Positions 38,429-52,784 of a stretch of 64,000 nucleotides of DNA are shown piece after piece. Position 1 is the first letter of the stretch. Each line of letters begins with the position of its first letter. The position numbers and the translations under genes are program-made. The notes under the pieces were generated by a model that worked only from the letters and a program-made list of their open reading frames with translations, was not told where the DNA came from and did not search any database. Source of the stretch: Allodiplogaster sudhausi (Eukaryota > Nematoda > Chromadorea > Rhabditida > Diplogasteridae); the NCBI GenBank assembly GCA_945643635.1, contig CALZFC010000021.1, positions 4,141,001 to 4,205,000 on the forward strand, read 5' to 3'.

Positions 38429-40006
38429 TTTACCTGACCTACAGTATCGATTTTTCTATTTCCGCTCCGTTTCGAGCTATGGGTCTCGAGCAGCCAAACT
38501 TGGACTCAGCTCGTCGAGCTGAGTACAACAAATACAGTGTCCACTAGGTTTACAGAGGTTTTGGAGATTTATCGATCGAAATATGATCTTCACAAAAGCG
38601 CTTTTAACTAGAAAAGTTTTGGTACTAGAGTTCTGCAACCAATTTCGTTCGTGTACCCATAGTGCGTAGATCTCTAATTACACTACTTTGTGTTTACCTG
38701 ACCTACAGTATCGATTTTTCTATTTCCGCTCCGTTTCGAGTTATGGGTCTCGAGTAACCTACCATTCGACCCAGCTCGACGAGCTGAGTACAACAAATAC
38801 AGCGTCCGCTAGGTTTACAGAGGTTTTGGAGATTTATCGATCGAAATATGATCTTCACAAAAGCGCTTGTAACTAGAAAAGTTTTGGTACTAGAGTTCTG
38901 CAATCAATTTCGTTCGTGTACCCATAGTGCGTAGATCTCTAATTACACTACTTTGTGTTTACCTGACCTACAGTATCGATTTTTCTATTTCCGCTCCGTT
39001 TCGAGTTATGGGTCTCGAGTAACCTACCATTCGACCCAGCTCGACGAGCTGAGTACAACAAATACAGCGTCCGCTAGGTTTACAGAGGTTTTGGAGATTT
39101 ATCGATCGAAATATGATCTTCACAAAAGCGCTTGTAACTAGAAAAGTTTTGGTACTAGAGTTCTGCATTTCGTTCGTGTACCCATAGTGCGTAGATCTCT
39201 AATTACACTACTTTGTGTTTACCTGACCTACAGTATCGATTTTTCTATTTCCGCTCCGTTTCGAGCTATGGGTCTCGAGCAGCCAAACTTGGACTCAGCT
39301 CGTCGAGCTGAGTACAACAAATACAGTGTCCACTAGGTTTACAGAGGTTTTGGAGATTTATCGATCGAAATATGATCTTCACAAAAGCGCTTTTAACTAG
39401 AAAAGTTTTGGTACTAGAGTTCTGCAACCAATTTCGTTCGTGTACCCATAGTGCGTAGATCTCTAATTACACTACTTTGTGTTTACCTGACCTACAGTAT
39501 CGATTTTTCTATTTCCGCTCCGTTTCGAGTTATGGGTCTCGAGTAACCTACCATTCGACCCAGCTCGACGAGCTGAGTACAACAAATACAGCGTCCGCTA
39601 GGTTTACAGAGGTTTTGGAGATTTATCGATCGAAATATGATCTTCACAAAAGCGCTTGTAACTAGAAAAGTTTTGGTACTAGAGTTCTGCAATCAATTTC
39701 GTTCGTGTACCCATAGTGCGTAGATCTCTAATTACACTACTTTGTGTTTACCTGACCTACAGTATCGATTTTTCTATTTCCGCTCCGTTTCGAGTTATGG
39801 GTCTCGAGTAACCTACCATTCGACCCAGCTCGACGAGCTGAGTACAACAAATACAGCGTCCGCTAGGTTTACAGAGGTTTTGGAGATTTATCGATCGAAA
39901 TATGATCTTCACAAAAGCGCTTGTAACTAGAAAAGTTTTGGTACTAGAGTTCTGCATTTCGTTCGTGTACCCATAGTGCGTAGATCTCTAATTACACTAC
40001 TTTGTG
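38429..40006 (+). repeat. Three-monomer higher-order repeat of 789 bp, two tandem copies
   Basis: 38429-39217 and 39218-40006 each contain type 3, type 1, type 1, with the same linkers in the same order: gcaaccaatttcg, gcaatcaatttcg and the short gcatttcgttcg. Corresponding points are offset by 789 bp. The following monomer at 40007 is type 1, so a third copy is not present. Confidence 0.85.
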
Positions 40007-40213
40007 TTTACCTGACCTACAGTATCGATTTTTCTATTTCCGCTCCGTTTCGAGTTATGGGTCTCGAGTAACCTACCATTCGACCCAGCTCGACGAGCTG
40101 AGTACAACAAATACAGCGTCCGCTAGGTTTACAGAGGTTTTGGAGATTTATCGATCGAAATATGATCTTCACAAAAGCGCTTGTAACTAGAAAAGTTTTG
40201 GTACTAGAGTTCT

Positions 40214-40226
40214 GCAATTTCGTTCG
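40214..40226 (+). repeat. Rare linker allele (gcaatttcgttcg)
   Basis: Here gttctgca is followed by atttcgttcg with four bases fewer than the 265-class linker, giving a 261-bp monomer. A related rare allele, gcaacaatttcg with one base lost, lies near 34222-34233 (264-bp monomer). Together with the common 265, 260 and 253 classes they show that length change is concentrated in this short linker. Confidence 0.75.
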
Positions 40227-43200
40227 TGTACCCATAGTGCGTAGATCTCTAATTACACTACTTTGTGTTTACCTGACCTACAGTATCGATTTTTCTATTT
40301 CCGCTCCGTTTCGAGTTATGGGTCTCGAGTAACCTACCATTCGACCCAGCTCGACGAGCTGAGTACAACAAATACAGCGTCCGCTAGGTTTACAGAGGTT
40401 TTGGAGATTTATCGATCGAAATATGATCTTCACAAAAGCGCTTGTAACTAGAAAAGTTTTGGTACTAGAGTTCTGCAATCAATTTCGTTCGTGTACCCAT
40501 AGTGCGTAGATCTCTAATTACACTACTTTGTATTTACCTGACCTACAGTATCGATTTTTCTATTTCCGCTCCGTTTCGAGTTATGGGTCTCGAGTAACCT
40601 ACCATTCGACCCATCTCGACGAGCTGAGTACAACAAATACAGCGTCCGCTAGGTTTACAGAGGTTTTGGAGATTTATCGATCGAAATATGATCTTCACAA
40701 AAGCGCTTGTAACTAGAAAAGTTTTGGTACTAGAGTTCTGCAACCAAACCCAGAGTGCGTAGATCTCAAATTACACCACTTTGTGTTTACCTGACCTACA
40801 GTATCGATTTTTCTATTTCCGCTCCGTTTCGAGCTATGGGTCTCGAGTAACCTACCATTCGACCCAGCTCGACGAGCTGAGTACAACAAATACAGCTTCC
40901 GCTAGGTTTACAGAGGTTTTGGAGATTTATCGATCGAAATATGATCTTCACAAAAGCGCTTGTAACTAGAAAAGTTTTGGTACTAGAGTTCTGCAATCAA
41001 TTTCGTTCGTGTACCCATAGTGCGTAGATCTCTAATTACACTACTTTGTGTTTACCTGACCTACAGTATCGATTTTTCTATTTCCGCTCCGTTTCGAGTT
41101 ATGGGTCTCGAGTAACCTACCATTCGACCCATCTCGACGAGCTGAGTACAACAAATACAGCGTCCGCTAGGTTTACAGAGGTTTTGGAGATTTATCGATC
41201 GAAATATGATCTTCACAAAAGCGCTTGTAACTAGAAAAGTTTTGGTACTAGAGTTCTGCAACCAAACCCAGAGTGCGTAGATCTCAAATTACACCACTTT
41301 GTGTTTACCTGACCTACAGTATCGATTTTTCTATTTCCGCTCCGTTTCGAGCTATGGGTCTCGAGTAGCCGAACATTGGACTCAGCTCGTCGAGCTGAGT
41401 ACAACAAATACAGTGTCCACTAGGTTTACAGAGGTTTTGGAGATTTATCGATCGAAATATGATCTTCACAAAAGCGCTTGTAACTAGAAAAGTTTTGGTA
41501 CTAGAGTTCTGCAACCAATTTCGTTCGTGTACCCATAGTGCGTAGATCTCTAATTACACTACTTTGTGTTTACCTGACCTACAGTATCGATTTTTCTATT
41601 TCCGCTCCGTTTCGAGTTATGGGTCTCGAGTAACCTACCATTCGACCCAGCTCGACGAGCTGAGTACAACAAATACAGCGTCCGCTAGGTTTACAGAGGT
41701 TTTGGAGATTTATCGATCGAAATATGATCTTCACAAAAGCGCTTGTAACTAGAAAAGTTTTGGTACTAGAGTTCTGCAATCAAACCCAGAGTGCGTAGAT
41801 CTCTAATTACACTACTTTGTGTTTACCTGACCTACAGTATCGATTTTTCTATTTCCGCTCCGTTTCGAGCTATGGGTCTCGAGCAGCCGAACTTGGACTC
41901 AGCTCGTCGAGCTGAGTACAACAAATACAGCGTCCGCTAGGTTTACAGAGGTTTTGGAGATTTATCGATCGAAATATGATCTTCACAAAAGCGCTTGTAA
42001 CTAGAAAAGTTTTGGTACTAGAGTTCTGCAATCAAACCCAGAGTGCGTAGATCTCTAATTACACTACTTTGTGTTTACCTGACCTACAGTATCGATTTTT
42101 CTATTTCCGCTCCGTTTCGAGCTATGGGTCTCGAGCAGCCGAACATTGGACTCAGCTCGTCGAGCTGAGTACAACAAATACAGTGTCCACTAGGTTTACA
42201 GAGGTTTTGGAGATTTATCGATCGAAATATGATCTTCACAAAAGCGCTTGTAACTAGAAAAGTTTTGGTACTAGAGTTCTGCAACCAATTTCGTTCGTGT
42301 ACCCATAGTGCGTAGATCTCTAATTACACTACTTTGTGTTTACCTGACCTACAGTATCGATTTTTCTATTTCCGCTCCGTTTCGAGTTATGGGTCTCGAG
42401 TAACCTACCATTCGACCCAGCTCGACGAGCTGAGTACAACAAATACAGCGTCCGCTAGGTTTACAGAGGTTTTGGAGATTTATCGATCGAAATATGATCT
42501 TCACAAAAGCGCTTGTAACTAGAAAAGTTTTGGTACTAGAGTTCTGCAATCAAACCCAGAGTGCGTAGATCTCTAATTACACTACTTTGTGTTTACCTGA
42601 CCTACAGTATCGATTTTTCTATTTCCGCTCCGTTTCGAGCTATGGGTCTCGAGCAGCCAAACTTGGACTCAGCTCGTCGAGCTGAGTACAACAAATACAG
42701 TGTCCACTAGGTTTACAGAGGTTTTGGAGATTTATCGATCGAAATATGATCTTCACAAAAGCGCTTGTAACTAGAAAAGTTTTGGTACTAGAGTTCTGCA
42801 ACCAATTTCGTTCGTGTACCCATAGTGCGTAGATCTCTAATTACACTACTTTGTGTTTACCTGACCTACAGTATCGATTTTTCTATTTCCGCTCCGTTTC
42901 GAGTTATGGGTCTCGAGTAACCTACCATTCGACCCAGCTCGACGAGCTGAGTACAACAAATACAGCGTCCGCTAGGTTTACAGAGGTTTTGGAGATTTAT
43001 CGATCGAAATATGATCTTCACAAAAGCGCTTGTAACTAGAAAAGTTTTGGTACTAGAGTTCTGCATTTCGTTCGTGTACCCATAGTGCGTAGATCTCTAA
43101 TTACACTACTTTGTGTTTACCTGACCTACAGTATCGATTTTTCTATTTCCGCTCCGTTTCGAGTTATGGGTCTCGAGTAACCTACCATTCGACCCAGCTC

Positions 43201-44162
43201 GACGAGCTGAGTACAACAAATACAGCGTCCGCTAGGTTTACAGAGGTTTTGGAGATTTATCGATCGAAATATGATCTTCACAAAAGCGCTTGTAACTAGA
43301 AAAGTTTTGGTACTAGAGTTCTGCAATCAATTTCGTTCGTGTACCCATAGTGCGTAGATCTCTAATTACACTACTTTGTGTTTACCTGACCTACAGTATC
43401 GATTTTTCTATTTCCGCTCCGTTTCGAGTTATGGGTCTCGAGTAACCTACCATTCGACCCAGCTCGACGAGCTGAGTACAACAAATACAGCGTCCGCTAG
43501 GTTTACAGAGGTTTTGGAGATTTATCGATCGAAATATGATCTTCACAAAAGCGCTTGTAACTAGAAAAGTTTTGGTACTAGAGTTCTGCAATCAATTTCG
43601 TTCGTGTACCCATAGTGCGTAGATCTCTAATTACACTACTTTGTGTTTACCTGACCTACAGTATCGATTTTCTATTTCCGCTCCGTTTCGAGTTATGGGT
43701 CTCGAGTAACCTACCATTCGACCCATCTCGACGAGCTGAGTACAACAAATACAGCGTCCGCTAGGTTTACAGAGGTTTTGGAGATTTATCGATCGAAATA
43801 TGATCTTCACAAAAGCGCTTGTAACTAGAAAAGTTTTGGTACTAGAGTTCTGCAACCAAACCCAGAGTGCGTAGATCTCAAATTACACCACTTTGTGTTT
43901 ACCTGACCTACAGTATCGATTTTTCTATTTCCGCTCCGTTTCGAGCTATGGGTCTCGAGTAGCCGAACATTGGACTCAGCTCGTCGAGCTGAGTACAACA
44001 AATACAGTGTCCACTAGGTTTACAGAGGTTTTGGAGATTTATCGATCGAAATATGATCTTCACAAAAGCGCTTGTAACTAGAAAAGTTTTGGTACTAGAG
44101 TTCTGCAACCAATTTCGTTCGTGTACCCATAGTGCGTAGATCTCTAATTACACTACTTTGTG

Positions 44163-47100
44163 TTTACCTGACCTACAGTATCGATTTTTCTATTTCCGCT
44201 CCGTTTCGAGTTATGGGTCTCGAGTAACCTACCATTCGACCCAGCTCGACGAGCTGAGTACAACAAATACAGCGTCCGCTAGGTTTACAGAGGTTTTGGA
44301 GATTTATCGATCGAAATATGATCTTCACAAAAGCGCTTGTAACTAGAAAAGTTTTGGTACTAGAGTTCTGCAATCAAACCCAGAGTGCGTAGATCTCTAA
44401 TTACACTACTTTGTGTTTACCTGACCTACAGTATCGATTTTTCTATTTCCGCTCCGTTTCGAGCTATGGGTCTCGAGCAGCCGAACTTGGACTCAGCTCG
44501 TCGAGCTGAGTACAACAAATACAGTGTCCACTAGGTTTACAGAGGTTTTGGAGATTTATCGATCGAAATATGATCTTCACAAAAGCGCTTGTAACTAGAA
44601 AAGTTTTGGTACTAGAGTTCTGCAACCAATTTCGTTCGTGTACCCATAGTGCGTAGATCTCTAATTACACTACTTTGTGTTTACCTGACCTACAGTATCG
44701 ATTTTTCTATTTCCGCTCCGTTTCGAGTTATGGGTCTCGAGTAACCTACCATTCGACCCAGCTCGACGAGCTGAGTACAACAAATACAGCGTCCGCTAGG
44801 TTTACAAGGTTTTGGAGATTTATCGATCGAAATATGATCTTCACAAAAGCGCTTGTAACTAGAAAAGTTTTGGTACTAGAGTTCTGCATTTCGTTCGTGT
44901 ACCCATAGTGCGTAGATCTCTAATTACACTACTTTGTGTTTACCTGACCTACAGTATCGATTTTTCTATTTCCGCTCCGTTTCGAGTTATGGGTCTCGAG
45001 TAACCTACCATTCGACCCAGCTCGACGAGCTGAGTACAACAAATACAGCGTCCGCTAGGTTTACAGAGGTTTTGGAGATTTATCGATCGAAATATGATCT
45101 TCACAAAAGCGCTTGTAACTAGAAAAGTTTTGGTACTAGAGTTCTGCAATCAATTTCGTTCGTGTACCCATAGTGCGTAGATCTCTAATTACACTACTTT
45201 GTGTTTACCTGACCTACAGTATCGATTTTTCTATTTCCGCTCCGTTTCGAGTTATGGGTCTCGAGTAACCTACCATTCGACCCAGCTCGACGAGCTGAGT
45301 ACAACAAATACAGCGTCCGCTAGGTTTACCGAGGTTTTGGAGATTTATCGATCGAAATATGATCTTCACAAAAGCGCTTGTAACTAGAAAAGTTTTGGTA
45401 CTAGAGTTCTGCAATCAATTTCGTTCGTGTACCCATAGTGCGTAGATCTCTAATTACACTACTTTGTATTTACCTGACCTACAGTATCGAATTTTCTATT
45501 TCCGCTCCGTTTCGAGTTATGGGTCTCGAGTAACCTACCATTCGACCCATCTCGACGAGCTGAGTACAACAAATACAGCGTCCGCTAGGTTTACAGAGGT
45601 TTTGGAGATTTATCGATCGAAATATGATCTTCACAAAAGCGCTTGTAACTAGAAAAGTTTTGGTACTAGAGTTCTGCAACCAAACCCAGAGTGCGTAGAT
45701 CTCAAATTACACCACTTTGTGTTTACCTGACCTACAGTATCGATTTTTCTATTTCCGCTCCGTTTCGAGCTATGGGTCTCGAGTAGCCGAACATTGGACT
45801 CAGCTCGTCGAGCTGAGTACAACAAATACAGTGTCCACTAGGTTTACATAGGTTTTGGAGATTTATCGATCGAAATATGATCTTCACAAAAGCGCTTGTA
45901 ACTAGAAAAGTTTTGGTACTAGAGTTCTGCAACCAATTTCGTTCGTGTACCCATAGTGCGTAGATCTCTAATTACACTACTTTGTATTTACCTGACCTAC
46001 AGTATCGATTTTTCTATTTCCGCTCCGTTTCGAGTTATGGGTCTCGAGTAACCTACCATTCGACCCATCTCGACGAGCTGAGTACAACAAATACAGCGTC
46101 CGCTAGGTTTACAGAGGTTTTGGAGATTTATCGATCGAAATATGATCTTCACAAAAGCGCTTGTAACTAGAAAAGTTTTGGTACTAGAGTTCTGCAATCA
46201 AACCCAGAGTGCGTAGATCTCTAATTACACTACTTTGTGTTTACCTGAACTACAGTATCGATTTTTCTATTTCCGCTCCGTTTCGAGCTATGGGTCTCGA
46301 GCAGCCGAACTTGGACTCAGCTCGTCGAGCTGAGTACAACAAATACAGCGTCCGCTAGGTTTACAGAGGTTTTGGAGATTTATCGATCGAAATATGATCT
46401 TCACAAAAGCGCTTGTAACTAGAAAAGTTTTGGTACTAGAGTTCTGCAATCAAACCCAGAGTGCGTAGATCTCTAATTACACTACTTTGTGTTTACCTGA
46501 CCTACAGTATCGATTTTTCTATTTCCGCTCCGTTTCGAGCTATGGGTCTCGAGCAGCCGAACTTGGACTCAGCTCGTCGAGCTGAGTACAACAAATACAG
46601 TGTCCACTAGGTTTACAGAGGTTTTGGAGATTTATCGATCGAAATATGATCTTCACAAAAGCGCTTTTAACTAGAAAAGTTTTGGTACTAGAGTTCTGCA
46701 ACCAATTTCGTTCGTGTACCCATAGTGCGTAGATCTCTAATTACACTACTTTGTGTTTACCTGACCTACAGTATCGATTTTTCTATTTCCGCTCCGTTTC
46801 GAGTTATGGGTCTCGAGTAACCTACCATTCGACCCAGCTCGACGAGCTGAGTACAACAAATACAGCGTCCGCTAGGTTTACAGAGGTTTTGGAGATTTAT
46901 CGATCGAAATATGATCTTCACAAAAGCGCTTGTAACTAGAAAAGTTTTGGTACTAGAGTTCTGCAATCAAACCCAGAGTGCGTAGATCTCTAATTACACT
47001 ACTTTGTGTTTACCTGAACTACAGTATCGATTTTTCTATTTCCGCTCCGTTTCGAGCTATGGGTCTCGAGCAGCCAAACTTGGACTCAGCTCGTCGAGCT

Positions 47101-49349
47101 GAGTACAACAAATACAGTGTCCACTAGGTTTACAGAGGTTTTGGAGATTTATCGATCGAAATATGATCTTCACAAAAGCGCTTTTAACTAGAAAAGTTTT
47201 GGTACTAGAGTTCTGCAACCAATTTCGTTCGTGTACCCATAGTGCGTAGATCTCTAATTACACTACTTTGTGTTTACCTGACCTACAGTATCGATTTTTC
47301 TATTTCCGCTCCGTTTCGAGTTATGGGTCTCGAGTAACCTACCATTCGACCCAGCTCGACGAGCTGAGTACAACAAATACAGCGTCCGCTAGGTTTACAG
47401 AGGTTTTGGAGATTTATCGATCGAAATATGATCTTCACAAAAGCGCTTGTAACTAGAAAAGTTTTGGTACTAGAGTTCTGCATTTCGTTCGTGTACCCAT
47501 AGTGCGTAGATCTCTAATTACACTACTTTGTGTTTACCTGACCTACAGTATCGATTTTTCTATTTCCGCTCCGTTTCGAGTTATGGGTCTCGAGTAACCT
47601 ACCATTCGACCCAGCTCGACGAGCTGAGTACAACAAATACAGCGTCCGCTAGGTTTACAGAGGTTTTGGAGATTTATCGATCGAAATATGATCTTCACAA
47701 AAGCGCTTGTAACTAGAAAAGTTTTGGTACTAGAGTTCTGCAATCAATTTCGTTCGTGTACCCATAGTGCGTAGATCTCTAATTACACTACTTTGTGTTT
47801 ACCTGACCTACAGTATCGATTTTTCTATTTCCGCTCCGTTTCGAGTTATGGGTCTCGAGTAACCTACCATTCGACCCAGCTCGACGAGCTGAGTACAACA
47901 AATACAGCGTCCGCTAGGTTTCCCGAGGTTTTGGAGATTTATCGATCGAAATATGATCTTCACAAAAGCGCTTGTAACTAGAAAAGTTTTGGTACTAGAG
48001 TTCTGCAATCAATTTCGTTCGTGTACCCATAGTGCGTAGATCTCTAATTACACTACTTTGTATTTACCTGACCTACAGTATCGATTTTTCTATTTCCGCT
48101 CCGTTTCGAGTTATGGGTCTCGAGTAACCTACCATTCGACCCATCTCGACGAGCTGAGTACAACAAATACAGCGTCCGCTAGGTTTACAGAGGTTTTGGA
48201 GATTTATCGATCGAAATATGATCTTCACAAAAGCGCTTGTAACTAGAAAAGTTTTGGTACTAGAGTTCTGCAACCAAACCCAGAGTGCGTAGATCTCAAA
48301 TTACACCACTTTGTGTTTACCTGACCTACAGTATCGATTTTTCTATTTCCGCTCCGTTTCGAGCTATGGGTCTCGAGTAGCCGAACATTGGACTCAGCTC
48401 GTCGAGCTGAGTACAACAAATACAGTGTCCACTAGGTTTACAGAGGTTTTGGAGATTTATCGATCGAAATATGATCTTCACAAAAGCGCTTGTAACTAGA
48501 AAAGTTTTGGTACTAGAGTTCTGCAACCAATTTCGTTCGTGTACCCATAGTGCGTAGATCTCTAATTACACTACTTTGTATTTACCTGACCTACAGTATC
48601 GATTTTTCTATTTCCGCTCCGTTTCGAGTTATGGGTCTCGAGTAACCTACCATTCGACCCATCTCGACGAGCTGAGTACAACAAATACAGCGTCCGCTAG
48701 GTTTACAGAGGTTTTGGAGATTTATCGATCGAAATATGATCTTCACAAAAGCGCTTGTAACTAGAAAAGTTTTGGTACTAGAGTTCTGCAATCAAACCCA
48801 GAGTGCGTAGATCTCTAATTACACTACTTTGTGTTTACCTGACCTACAGTATCGATTTTTCTATTTCCGCTCCGTTTCGAGCTATGGGTCTCGAGCAGCC
48901 GAACTTGGACTCAGCTCGTCGAGCTGAGTACAACAAATACAGCGTCCGCTAGGTTTACAGAGGTTTTGGAGATTTATCGATCGAAATATGATCTTCACAA
49001 AAGCGCTTGTAACTAGAAAAGTTTTGGTACTAGAGTTCTGCAATCAAACCCAGAGTGCGTAGATCTCTAATTACACTACTTTGTGTTTACCTGAACTACA
49101 GTATCGATTTTTCTATTTCCGCTCCGTTTCGAGCTATGGGTCTCGAGCAGCCAAACTTGGACTCAGCTCGTCGAGCTGAGTACAACAAATACAGTGTCCA
49201 CTAGGTTTACAGAGGTTTTGGAGATTTATCGATCGAAATATGATCTTCACAAAAGCGCTTTTAACTAGAAAAGTTTTGGTACTAGAGTTCTGCAACCAAT
49301 TTCGTTCGTGTACCCATAGTGCGTAGATCTCTAATTACACTACTTTGTG
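44163..49349 (+). repeat. Ten-monomer higher-order repeat of 2593/2594 bp, two tandem copies (44163-46755 and 46756-49349)
   Basis: Type order in both copies is 1, 3, 1, 1, 1, 1b, 2, 1b, 3 (mosaic with cgtccgct), 3. Monomer starts in copy 1 (44163, 44416, 44680, 44939, 45204, 45469, 45722, 45987, 46240, 46493) match copy 2 at +2593 or +2594. Differences: copy 1 has tttacaaggttt near 44801 and tttaccgagg near 45327; copy 2 has tttcccgagg near 47919. Copy 1 has cgaattttc near 45489 and acatagg near 45847, which copy 2 lacks. The next stretch (from 49350) keeps similar segments but in a rearranged order. Confidence 0.82.
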
Positions 49350-52300
49350 TTTACCTGACCTACAGTATCGATTTTTCTATTTCCGCTCCGTTTCGAGTTA
49401 TGGGTCTCGAGTAACCTACCATTCGACCCAGCTCGACGAGCTGAGTACAACAAATACAGCGTCCGCTAGGTTTACAGAGGTTTTGGAGATTTATCGATCG
49501 AAATATGATCTTCACAAAAGCGCTTGTAACTAGAAAAGTTTTGGTACTAGAGTTCTGCATTTCGTTCGTGTACCCATAGTGCGTAGATCTCTAATTACAC
49601 TACTTTGTGTTTACCTGACCTACAGTATCGATTTTTCTATTTCCGCTCCGTTTCGAGTTATGGGTCTCGAGTAACCTACCATTCGACCCAGCTCGACGAG
49701 CTGAGTACAACAAATACAGCTTCCGCTAGGTTTACAGAGGTTTTGGAGATTTATCGATCGAAATATGATCTTCACAAAAGCGCTTGTAACTAGAAAAGTT
49801 TTGGTACTAGAGTTCTGCAATCAATTTCGTTCGTGTACCCATAGTGCGTAGATCTCTAATTACACTACTTTGTGTTTACCTGACCTACAGTATCGATTTT
49901 TCTATTTCCGCTCCGTTTCGAGTTATGGGTCTCGAGTAACCTACCATTCGACCCAGCTCGACGAGCTGAGTACAACAAATACAGCGTCCGCTAGGTTTAC
50001 CGAGGTTTTGGAGATTTATCGATCGAAATATGATCTTCACAAAAGCGCTTGTAACTAGAAAAGTTTTGGTACTAGAGTTCTGCAATCAAACCCAGAGTGC
50101 GTAGATCTCTAATTACACTACTTTGTGTTTACCTGACCTACAGTATCGATTTTTCTATTTCCGCTCCGTTTCGAGCTATGGGTCTCGAGCAGCCAAACTT
50201 GGACTCAGCTCGTCGAGCTGAGTACAACAAATACAGTGTCCACTAGGTTTACAGAGGTTTTGGAGATTTATCGATCGAAATATGATCTTCACAAAAGCGC
50301 TTTTAACTAGAAAAGTTTTGGTACTAGAGTTCTGCAACCAATTTCGTTCGTGTACCCATAGTGCGTAGATCTCTAATTACACTACTTTGTGTTTACCTGA
50401 CCTACAGTATCGATTTTTCTATTTATGCTCCGTTTCGAGTTATGGGTCTCGAGTAACCTACCATTCGACCCAGCTCGACGAGCTGAGTACAACAAATACA
50501 GCGTCCGCTAGGTTTACAAGGTTTTGGAGATTTATCGATCGAAATATGATCTTCACAAAAGCGCTTGTAACTAGAAAAGTTTTGGTACTAGAGTTCTGCA
50601 TTTCGTTCGTGTACCCATAGTGCGTAGATCTCTAATTACACTACTTTGTGTTTACCTGACCTACAGTATCGATTTTTCTATTTCCGCTCCGTTTCGAGTT
50701 ATGGGTCTCGAGTAACCTACCATTCGACCCAGCTCGACGAGCTGAGTACAACAAATACAGCTTCCGCTAGGTTTACAGAGGTTTTGGAGATTTATCGATC
50801 GAAATATGATCTTCACAAAAGCGCTTGTAACTAGAAAAGTTTTGGTACTAGAGTTCTGCAATCAATTTCGTTCGTGTACCCATAGTGCGTAGATCTCTAA
50901 TTACACTACTTTGTGTTTACCTGACCTACAGTATCGATTTTTCTATTTCCGCTCCGTTTCGAGTTATGGGTCTCGAGTAACCTACCATTCGACCCAGCTC
51001 GACGAGCTGAGTACAACAAATACAGCGTCCGCTAGGTTTCCCGAGGTTTTGGAGATTTATCGATCGAAATATGATCTTCACAAAAGCGCTTGTAACTAGA
51101 AAAGTTTTGGTACTAGAGTTCTGCAATCAATTTCGTTCGTGTACCCATAGTGCGTAGATCTCTAATTACACTACTTTGTATTTACCTGACCTACAGTATC
51201 GATTTTTCTATTTCCGCTCCGTTTCGAGTTATGGGTCTCGAGTAACCTACCATTCGACCCATCTCGACGAGCTGAGTACAACAAATACAGCGTCCGCTAG
51301 GTTTACAGAGGTTTTGGAGATTTATCGATCGAAATATGATCTTCACAAAAGCGCTTGTAACTAGAAAAGTTTTGGTACTAGAGTTCTGCAATCAAACCCA
51401 GAGTGCGTAGATCTCTAATTACACTACTTTGTGTTTACCTGAACTACAGTATCGATTTTTCTATTTCCGCTCCGTTTCGAGCTATGGGTCTCGAGCAGCC
51501 AAACTTGGACTCAGCTCGTCGAGCTGAGTACAACAAATACAGTGTCCACTAGGTTTACAGAGGTTTTGGAGATTTATCGATCGAAATATGATCTTCACAA
51601 AAGCGCTTTTAACTAGAAAAGTTTTGGTACTAGAGTTCTGCAACCAATTTCGTTCGTGTACCCATAGTGCGTAGATCTCTAATTACACTACTTTGTGTTT
51701 ACCTGACCTACAGTATCGATTTTTCTATTTATGCTCCGTTTCGAGTTATGGGTCTCGAGTAACCTACCATTCGACCCAGCTCGACGAGCTGAGTACAACA
51801 AATACAGCGTCCGCTAGGTTTCCCGAGGTTTTGGAGATTTATCGATCGAAATATGATCTTCACAAAAGCGCTTGTAACTAGAAAAGTTTTGGTACTAGAG
51901 TTCTGCAATCAATTTCGTTCGTGTACCCATAGTGCGTAGATCTCTAATTACAGTACTTTGTGTTTACCTGACCTACAGTATCGATTTTTCTATTTCCGCT
52001 CCGTTTCGAGTTATGGGTCTCGAGTAACCTACCATTCGACCCAGCTCGACGAGCTGAGTACAACAAATACAGCGTCCGCTAGGTTTACAGAGGTTTTGGA
52101 GATTTATCGATCGAAATATGATCTTCACAAAAGCGCTTGTAACTAGAAAAGTTTTGGTACTAGAGTTCTGCATTTCGTTCGTGTACCCATAGTGCGTAGA
52201 TCTCTAATTACAGTACTTTGTGTTTACCTGAACTACAGTATCGATTTTTCTATTTCCGCTCCGTTTCGAGCTATGGGTCTCGAGCAGCCAAACTTGGACT

Positions 52301-52768
52301 CAGCTCGTCGAGCTGAGTACAACAAATACAGTGTCCACTAGGTTTACAGAGGTTTTGGAGATTTATCGATCGAAATATGATCTTCACAAAAGCGCTTTTA
52401 ACTAGAAAAGTTTTGGTACTAGAGTTCTGCAACCAATTTCGTTCGTGTACCCATAGTGCGTAGATCTCTAATTACACTACTTTGTGTTTACCTGACCTAC
52501 AGTATCGATTTTTCTATTTGTGCTCCGTTTCGAGTTATGGGTCTCGAGTAACCTACCATTCGACCCAGCTCGACGAGCTGAGTACAACAAATACAGCGTC
52601 CGCTAGGTTTCCCGAGGTTTTGGAGATTTATCGATCGAAATATGATCTTCACAAAAGCGCTTGTAACTAGAAAAGTTTTGGTACTAGAGTTCTGCAATCA
52701 ATTTCGTTCGTGTACCCATAGTGCGTAGATCTCTAATTACAGTACTTTGTGTTTACCTGACCTACAGT

Positions 52769-52784
52769 ATCGATTTATCGATTT
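52769..52784 (+). repeat. 8-bp tandem duplication atcgattt-atcgattt inside one monomer
   Basis: The conserved cagtatcgatttttct is here cagtatcgatttatcgattt followed by ttct, an exact 8-bp duplication probably made by slippage. It occurs once in the window, so it is a unique sequence tag within the array. It makes this monomer longer than usual and shifts the non-coding open frame on the minus strand. Confidence 0.85.
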
